DNA from: Microvirga calopogonii
GTDB taxonomy: Bacteria > Pseudomonadota > Alphaproteobacteria > Rhizobiales > Beijerinckiaceae
Assembly: GCF_003347665.1 (NCBI RefSeq)
Contig: NZ_QDGA01000048.1
Location: forward strand, 1 to 37,186
Reading direction: 5' to 3'
DNA length: 37,186 nucleotides
Shown here: piece after piece, positions 32,490 through 37,186 of the stretch
Position numbering within the stretch: the stretch's first letter is position 1
How the letters are laid out: every line of letters begins with the position of its first letter
Made by a program: the position numbers and the translations under genes
The notes under the pieces: model-generated
The model's input: only the letters and a program-made list of their open reading frames with translations
Told to the model about the DNA's origin: nothing
The model's database searches: none

Positions 32490-32707
32490 GGGGAGCTCCA
32501 TCACTGGGCACACTTCGGTAGCTGTCATTGTCTCACATCGTCAGTCGTCCTCTCCACAGGGTTTCCCATCTGTGGGGCGGCCATGCTGTGATCCCCAGCT
32601 GAGGTCAGATGCTAGCTCCTGTCCGACCGTGACCTTAGTCGGCGTGCGTCAGGCGCATGGCGGATCCCGTGACCACCAGACACGGCCCCGAAAGGTCCGA
32701 TCGAGGG

Positions 32708-33295
32708 TTAGACTGGTCCTCCCGGCCCTCTCGGAAGATCGCGCCAGTAATCCCACAGCTCCTGCTCGCGCTCCCTGTCCGGCCAAGCTTGGCCATCTTC
32801 GCTGAATGCCGGAGCACTCCGGACCTGCACTTCGATGATGTCGGTGCGATAGCCGTGAAGCCCGGTGTCGTAGGTGAGCTTGTCCCAGGAGACGGTGTGA
32901 TGATGGATTCCGATACCAAGGAAGCCCCCGAACGTCGCGTCGACGTAAATAACCCGGCCGCTCACCTTCTCGATCAATAGCCGCTTGATGGTGCCGATCC
33001 GCTGCCCCTGGGTATCGTAGACCGCAGTGCCCTCGACACAGTCCCTTTCAATGACGGGCTTGGACGAGGCGTGCCGGGGAAGCGGCCCCGAGAGATAGAA
33101 GCCGTTCTCCAGCACCCCGAACTCCATGACAGCTTCGTTGACGTTCAGGGGCCAGGGCTCATCGGGGGCAATCTGCCGCTCCAGGGTCCAAGGGCCATCC
33201 GTCGCCGGGAGTCCCACCGCATCCTGATCGCCCGTGATGCCGCGCAGATCAGACGCACTGGCCGAGTGAAACACGTAGTACGTGGTTCGTCTCAT
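32708..33295 (-). CDS. PRC-barrel domain protein (195 aa)
   Basis: The N-terminal half (MRRTTYYVFHSASASDLRGI on to VLENGFYLSGPLPRH) is not recognised. The second half, about residues 90-160, is a PRC-barrel: CVEGTAVYDTQGQRIGTIKR-LLIEKVSGRVIYVDATFGGF-LGIGIHHHTVSWDKL. These small barrels mediate protein-protein or RNA contacts and are common as stress-related proteins in rhizobia. ATG 33295 follows GGGAGAGG; an in-frame ATG at 33343 is possible (211 aa). The C-terminal EREQELWDYWRDLPRGPGGPV is acidic. Confidence 0.75.
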   Translation of the reverse strand: MRRTTYYVFHSASASDLRGITGDQDAVGLPATDGPWTLERQIAPDEPWPLNVNEAVMEFGVLENGFYLSGPLPRHASSKPVIERDCVEGTAVYDTQGQRIGTIKRLLIEKVSGRVIYVDATFGGFLGIGIHHHTVSWDKLTYDTGLHGYRTDIIEVQVRSAPAFSEDGQAWPDREREQELWDYWRDLPRGPGGPV

Positions 33296-33532
33296 GAGCC
33301 TCTCCCTCTCACCGGGATCGGCAACCTCTGTGCATTCACTCATGATCCATGTGAAAACGCAAAGACTGGTCGTTCAGGTCCGGTTCCGAGGACCAGAATA
33401 GGCGAATGACGGACGCCAGTAGGCGGCCCGATCCCGACCTAATCCTTTCTAGTTCTTAACTGGCCCAACCAACCGCCTGCGAGCGCGTTATGCATGCCAG
33501 ATTGGATGATGGCTCTTGTCCGTGAGAGGATC

Positions 33533-34357
33533 ATGCCGTCAGAAAGACACCGTAACGCTTCTTTAGCTCCGGGACCGCCGCTGGATCACCGGGCCAACCG
33601 GTTCCTCGCCGCGCTGGAGGCTGAGGATTTCGCCGTTCTGGAACCGGATCTGGAGAACATGATCCTGCCGCGCGGCACCGTGCTGTACGAGCCTGGTGAC
33701 CCGATCCGCTTCACCTGCTTTCCGCATGATGCCATCGTGTCCCTGGTCGATGTCATGGAGGATGGCCGGCTGGCCGAGGTGGCCCTGTTTGGGCGCGAGG
33801 GGCTGTTGGGCCTGCTGAGCGCCTTTGTCAGCCGGGAGGCGTTCGGGCGTTACGTGGTGCAGATCCCCGGTAGCGTCTCGCGGGTTCCGCTCGACACGAT
33901 GCATGCGGCCATTCAGGCGAGCCCCAAGCTGCAACGGCAGGTGCTCGCCTACAACGAGGCCCTGCTGGCCCAGGCGTATCACACCGTGGCCTGCAATGCC
34001 CTGCATCCGGTCGAGGCGCGGTGCTGCCGCTGGATCCTGAGCACCCACGACCGCCAGGACGGGGATACTCTGCCCCTCACCCATGAGTTCCTAGCCGAGA
34101 TGCTCGGCGTGCAGCGCTCCACGGTCAGTGCGGTCCTGCGTGGCCTGCAGATCGCGGGGCTGATCGAGCAGTACCGCGGCGGCATCGCAGTGGTGGATCG
34201 TACCGGTCTCGAACGGGGGGCCTGCGAGTGCTACCGCAAGATCCGCTACCGCTTCGAGAAGCTGCTGCCGGGCACCTATGCAGAGGCGGATCGCAGCGAC
34301 AGCCAATCTTCACACGCTGTTTCGCCGGCAGCCGCCGCATCCAAGCCGCGCCGCTGA
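33533..34357 (+). CDS. Crp/Fnr-family transcriptional regulator 1
   Basis: Protein of 274 aa with an N-terminal cyclic-nucleotide-binding-like barrel (about residues 18-140) and a C-terminal winged helix (about 160-245; LTHEFLAEMLGVQRSTVSAV). GRLAEVALFGREGLLGLLSA replaces the canonical phosphate-binding cassette, and the arginine-serine/threonine that contacts cAMP is not visible; there are no Fnr iron-sulfur cysteines at the N-terminus. Thus the signal is unknown. ATG 33533 follows GAGAGGATC; an in-frame ATG at 33494 adds 13 residues. A paralogue follows 250 bp downstream on the same strand. Confidence 0.88.
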   Translation: MPSERHRNASLAPGPPLDHRANRFLAALEAEDFAVLEPDLENMILPRGTVLYEPGDPIRFTCFPHDAIVSLVDVMEDGRLAEVALFGREGLLGLLSAFVSREAFGRYVVQIPGSVSRVPLDTMHAAIQASPKLQRQVLAYNEALLAQAYHTVACNALHPVEARCCRWILSTHDRQDGDTLPLTHEFLAEMLGVQRSTVSAVLRGLQIAGLIEQYRGGIAVVDRTGLERGACECYRKIRYRFEKLLPGTYAEADRSDSQSSHAVSPAAAASKPRR

Positions 34358-34609
34358 ACCTATAAGGCGAAGCTTGGCGAAGACGCCTCTCTTGGCTGAC
34401 CGCGGGTGCTCTTATTGACGGAAGGGCAGCTTTCGAGGCTGGGACAGGCCTTATCTCTCGGGCTTTCTCTGTGCCGCCGCGCCTCGTCTAACCTGACGCC
34501 CTGGAATGGCTGATCAAGGGAATGATCGAGGCGTTCCATTGGCTGGGGCTGCCCCTGATCTATGTGGCTGATTGCGAGATCGTCCCCATCCAGAGGCAAG
34601 GGACTGAGC

Positions 34610-35341
34610 ATGGCCAAGTCACCGAGGCGATCAGAGCACCGCACTAACCAGCTGCTGGCGAAGCTGGAGCCTGAGGACTTTGCTGCGCTCGAGCCGCATC
34701 TCGAGACGGTGACGCTGTCGAAGGGCACAGTCGTCTACGAGACCGGCGATAGCATGCCGTATGCCTACTTTCCGCAGGATGCGGTGGTGTCGCTCATCAC
34801 CATCCTTAGTGATGGCAAGACCGTTGAGGTGGCGGTGTTCGGGCGCGAGGCTCTCTTCGGCCTCACGAGTGCACTGGCGACCTCCCGCTCCCTGGGGCGC
34901 TATACAGTTCAGGTCAGTGGCACCGCCTCGCGCATTGAGACACAGATCCTGCGGCGCATGCTGGAGACTCGACCAGCGGTGCGGGAGCTCTGTCTGCGGT
35001 TCATTGAGGCGCTGATGGCGCAAGCGTTGCAGTCGATGGCCTGCAACACTGTCCACAGTGTCGAGGTCCGCTGCTGCCGCTGGCTCTTGACCCTGCACGA
35101 TCAGACCGAACGGGATACCCTGCCGCTCACGCATGAGCATCTATCCCGGATGCTTGGAGTACAGCGCTCCACCGTCAGCCTGATCACCGGCTCCCTGCAG
35201 AACGCCGGCCTCATCGAGCAGGGCCGCGGCGTGATCACGGTCATGGACCGCCCTGCCCTCGAGCGGGCGGTCTGCGGCTGCTACGGCATCATGCGCCAGC
35301 GCTTCGAGCAGATCCTACAGCGCCCGTCCCAGCCCACGTGA
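34610..35341 (+). CDS. Crp/Fnr-family transcriptional regulator 2
   Basis: Second regulator, 243 aa, clearly paralogous to the preceding one: VEVAVFGREALFGLTSALAT, CNTVHSVEVRCCRWLLTLHD and the helix-turn-helix THEHLSRMLGVQRSTVSLIT align block by block. It too lacks a canonical cAMP cassette and N-terminal cysteine cluster. ATG 34610 (MAKSPRRSEHRTNQLLAKLE) follows AGGGACTGAGC; the ATG at 34562 is less likely. The pair probably arose by tandem duplication. Targets unknown. Confidence 0.88.
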   Translation: MAKSPRRSEHRTNQLLAKLEPEDFAALEPHLETVTLSKGTVVYETGDSMPYAYFPQDAVVSLITILSDGKTVEVAVFGREALFGLTSALATSRSLGRYTVQVSGTASRIETQILRRMLETRPAVRELCLRFIEALMAQALQSMACNTVHSVEVRCCRWLLTLHDQTERDTLPLTHEHLSRMLGVQRSTVSLITGSLQNAGLIEQGRGVITVMDRPALERAVCGCYGIMRQRFEQILQRPSQPT

Positions 35342-35717
35342 GTGGAGGCTGGAAGCCGAGACAGGCGACAGTCACCGACCATTCCGTCGTCAGATCAGGG
35401 GAGCGATACAGCAGCGGGCTGGGCTGGGTCGGCCATGTCCTTCGGCTCAGTGAGCGGCGTGACGACCGTGCAGATCGCGCCCGTCGGGGTGAACTCGATG
35501 TTAACTTGTTCACTACTGGATCTCGAAGATCTCCTCAATTTTGCAAAGGGCCGCCGGAAGGTTGCTCGCCAAGTTGGTGAGGACCAAAGGAAAACCTTTC
35601 CTCTGAACCGCTCACCGCAGCAATGACCGTGATCGCTCTTTCACGAGCCATGTGTGGCCCCGGTCACGGAATGACGGGCTGTTTCGAGCGATGCTGGTGA
35701 CAGCGCAGGAGGTCACC
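35342..35717. other. intergenic stretch without a recognised gene
   Basis: About 375 bp after the second regulator. Short frames on both strands show no domain or good ribosome site. The promoter for the small genes at 35718 and 35831 probably lies here. Confidence 0.4.
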
Positions 35718-35828
35718 ATGACACGATCCTCAAAACGCCAGGCCAGACGCTGGATCATCCAGGAGCTAACCCGCTGCATGGAGCAGCGCAGCCAACCTCT
35801 CCCCGCATCCAAGCCGATGGCGGATTGA
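35718..35828 (+). CDS. 36-aa basic small protein
   Basis: MTRSSKRQARRWIIQELTRC, then MEQRSQPLPASKPMAD and stop. CAGGAGGTCACC before ATG 35718 is an excellent ribosome site, and the next gene begins only 2 bp after the stop, so the pair is coupled. Basic helical N-terminus; function unknown. Confidence 0.5.
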   Translation: MTRSSKRQARRWIIQELTRCMEQRSQPLPASKPMAD

Positions 35829-35830
35829 TC

Positions 35831-36136
35831 ATGTTGTACGCCCGGACCCAGGTAACCTCCGGCATCATGGACAGCCAGATCAGGGCTAGGGCGAAGGCTC
35901 TCTGCGTCGACGATGGCTTCGATCCGGATCTGATTGTAACGCACACCTACGGTGACGACTTTACCGCTCAGGAGTGGGATGACTGGTGGACCTCCAGCCC
36001 GGACGTACCATTCCAAGAGGTGGTCAGCCCGATGTGGCGGCTCTACCGCGCCCACGCGTTCATGGAGTTGGCGCAACTCCAGAAGGTGATTGAGACCAGC
36101 GACAACGTCGTCTTCCTCAGGCGAGGCAACGTCTAG
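35831..36136 (+). CDS. hypothetical protein (101 aa)
   Basis: Starts MLYARTQVTSGIMDSQIRAR and continues FDPDLIVTHTYGDDFTAQEW, DDWWTSSPDVPFQEVVSPMW. Acidic, soluble, no signal peptide. It follows the 36-aa protein by 2 bp and is likely translated by coupling. Not recognised as a named family. Confidence 0.55.
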   Translation: MLYARTQVTSGIMDSQIRARAKALCVDDGFDPDLIVTHTYGDDFTAQEWDDWWTSSPDVPFQEVVSPMWRLYRAHAFMELAQLQKVIETSDNVVFLRRGNV

Positions 36137-36201
36137 CCTGGGGCCAGCCTGTGTGGAAACGCTTTGATCTGCTAAGCTGATCGTGGTCGGCGGAGGTCGC
36201 G

Positions 36202-37186
36202 ATGAAGCGTTTCGTTGAGGGTGAGGATCGTCGGCAGGCGACCCTGCTTCCTGACTGCCTGGATGACTATGTGAGCGAAGACAATCCGGTTCGGATTGTT
36301 GAGGCCTTCATCGACGAGTTGGACCTCGCGGCCCTGGGCTTTGCCGGCGTGGTGCCGGAGGTGACGGGCCGCCCATCATCCCATCCCGCCACCCTGCTCA
36401 AGATCTACATCTACGGCTATCTCAACCGCCTCCCCTCCAGCCGCCGCCTGGAACGCGAGACCCAGCGCAACCTCGAGCTGATCTGGCTCACTGGCCGGCT
36501 GAGGCCCGACTTCAAGACCATCGCTGACTTCCGCCGCGACAATGGACCAGCCATCCGGGCCGCCTGCGCGCAGTTTGTCGTGCTGTGTCGGCAGCTCAAC
36601 CTGTTCACCCGGGCGGGTGGTGGCCATCGACGGATCCAAGTTCAAGGCGGTCAACAACCGTGACAAGAACTTTACCGTCAACTTTACCGTCGCCAAGGTG
36701 GCCAAGCGCATCGAGCAGGTCGAGGCCAGTATTGCCCGCTACCTGGCAGCTCTGGATCGGGCCGACCGGCAGGACAACGATGTGGCCGAGGCCCGCACCA
36801 GCCGGCTCAAGGAGAAGATCAAGGGCCTGCGCCGGCAGATGCAAGCCCTCAAAGACATGGGCCAGCAGGTCGAGGCCGCGCCCGACCAGCAGATCTCTCT
36901 GACCGATCCGGACGCCCGCTCGATGGCCACCAGCGGCAAGGGCACCGGCCTTGTGGGCAACAACGTCCAGATGGCGGTGGAGGCCGAGCATCATCTCATC
37001 GTGGCGCACGAGGTGACCAATGTCGGCAATGACCGCACGCAACTGCTGGCGATGGGGCAACACGCCCGGGACGGAATGGCGTGTGAGGAACTCACCGTGC
37101 TGGCGGATCGGGGCTCCTACAACGGTGACGAGGTGCTGGCCTGCGAGGGCAGCGGTGTCCTGCCCTATGTTCCCAAGACGCTGACC
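36202..37186 (+). pseudogene. IS1182-like (DDE) transposase, frameshifted and cut by the window end
   Basis: The N-terminal part (MKRFVEGEDRRQATLLPDCL, SSHPATLLKIYIYGYLNRLP, DFKTIADFRRDNG) is typical of IS1182-family transposases. At about 36612 an extra G in CGGGCGG(G)TGGTG shifts the frame: the first frame closes at 36663, while VVAIDGSKFKAVNNRDKNFT with the first catalytic D continues in the next. A 12-bp in-frame tandem duplication (AACTTTACCGTC twice, 36668-36691) adds four residues. The sequence runs on to VLADRGSYNG (second D region) and leaves the window. The left element end is probably near 36150 (CTGTGTGGAAACGC). Confidence 0.75.

Noticed and set aside
1..37186. CRISPR array or restriction/abortive-infection defence operon
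   Set aside because: No regularly spaced short repeats with unique spacers, and no nuclease, methylase or known defence domain was recognised.

Overview
The window is high-GC DNA whose gene content fits an alphaproteobacterium of the Hyphomicrobiales, most like Microvirga, Methylobacterium or Bradyrhizobium. The reasons are solitary ABC_sub_bind-type periplasmic binding proteins, Cache/HAMP class III cyclases, a NanE-NanK fusion, paired Crp/Fnr proteins, and IS110, IS6 and IS1182-like elements. The genus is an inference; no rRNA or core housekeeping operon is present. It reads as accessory DNA with many decayed genes. At least seven genes carry what looks like a single-base frameshift, so either this is a decaying region or the sequence has indel errors.

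Layout: (1) 1-1702: a frameshifted IS110 element bounded by a 12-bp direct repeat, with a structured 250-nt non-coding right part, then a 149-bp MITE. (2) 1850-3621: a catalytic-domain-only tyrosine recombinase, a gene-poor stretch with a 36-bp perfect palindrome, and an exported histidine phosphatase. (3) 3660-12576: two membrane-bound class III nucleotide cyclases interleaved with four stand-alone ABC_sub_bind binding proteins and a remnant of a fifth. No permease or ATPase accompanies them. Identical MITE copies in the same orientation bracket this block (1554-1702 and 12984-13132), and an inverted diverged copy lies inside it (5579-5727). (4) 13335-16330: tRNA-Trp, a bestrophin-like channel, a third cyclase gene cut short by a 90-bp inverted-repeat element, and a frameshifted IS6 element. 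(5) 16434-23786: an amino-sugar locus. A NanE-NanK fusion converges on a five-gene operon in the order LacI regulator, FAD oxidoreductase, sugar-binding protein and two permeases. A near-perfect LacI-type operator lies before the regulator.

(6) 23953-31315: IS6 debris, then a 6.3-kb island between two 190-bp direct repeats. Each repeat has IS21-like ends and a 38-bp perfect palindrome. The left copy truncates a tRNA-Leu(UAA). The right copy truncates a small secreted-protein gene and supplies its stop codon. Inside are a frameshifted winged-helix protein resembling a replication initiator, two iteron-like repeats, a rho-independent terminator, an XRE regulator with a divergent promoter, several tiny ORFs with good ribosome sites, an orphan phage-repressor-like HTH protein and a PilZ protein. 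(7) 31437-36136: small stress-type or hypothetical genes, an NTF2-like protein, a PRC-barrel protein and two tandem Crp/Fnr paralogues. (8) 36202-end: a frameshifted IS1182-like transposase running off the window.

The most interesting ideas are the binding-protein/cyclase cluster, which could be a ligand-sensing second-messenger module without transporters, and the palindrome-containing 190-bp repeats around a plasmid-like island. Both are inferences from arrangement.
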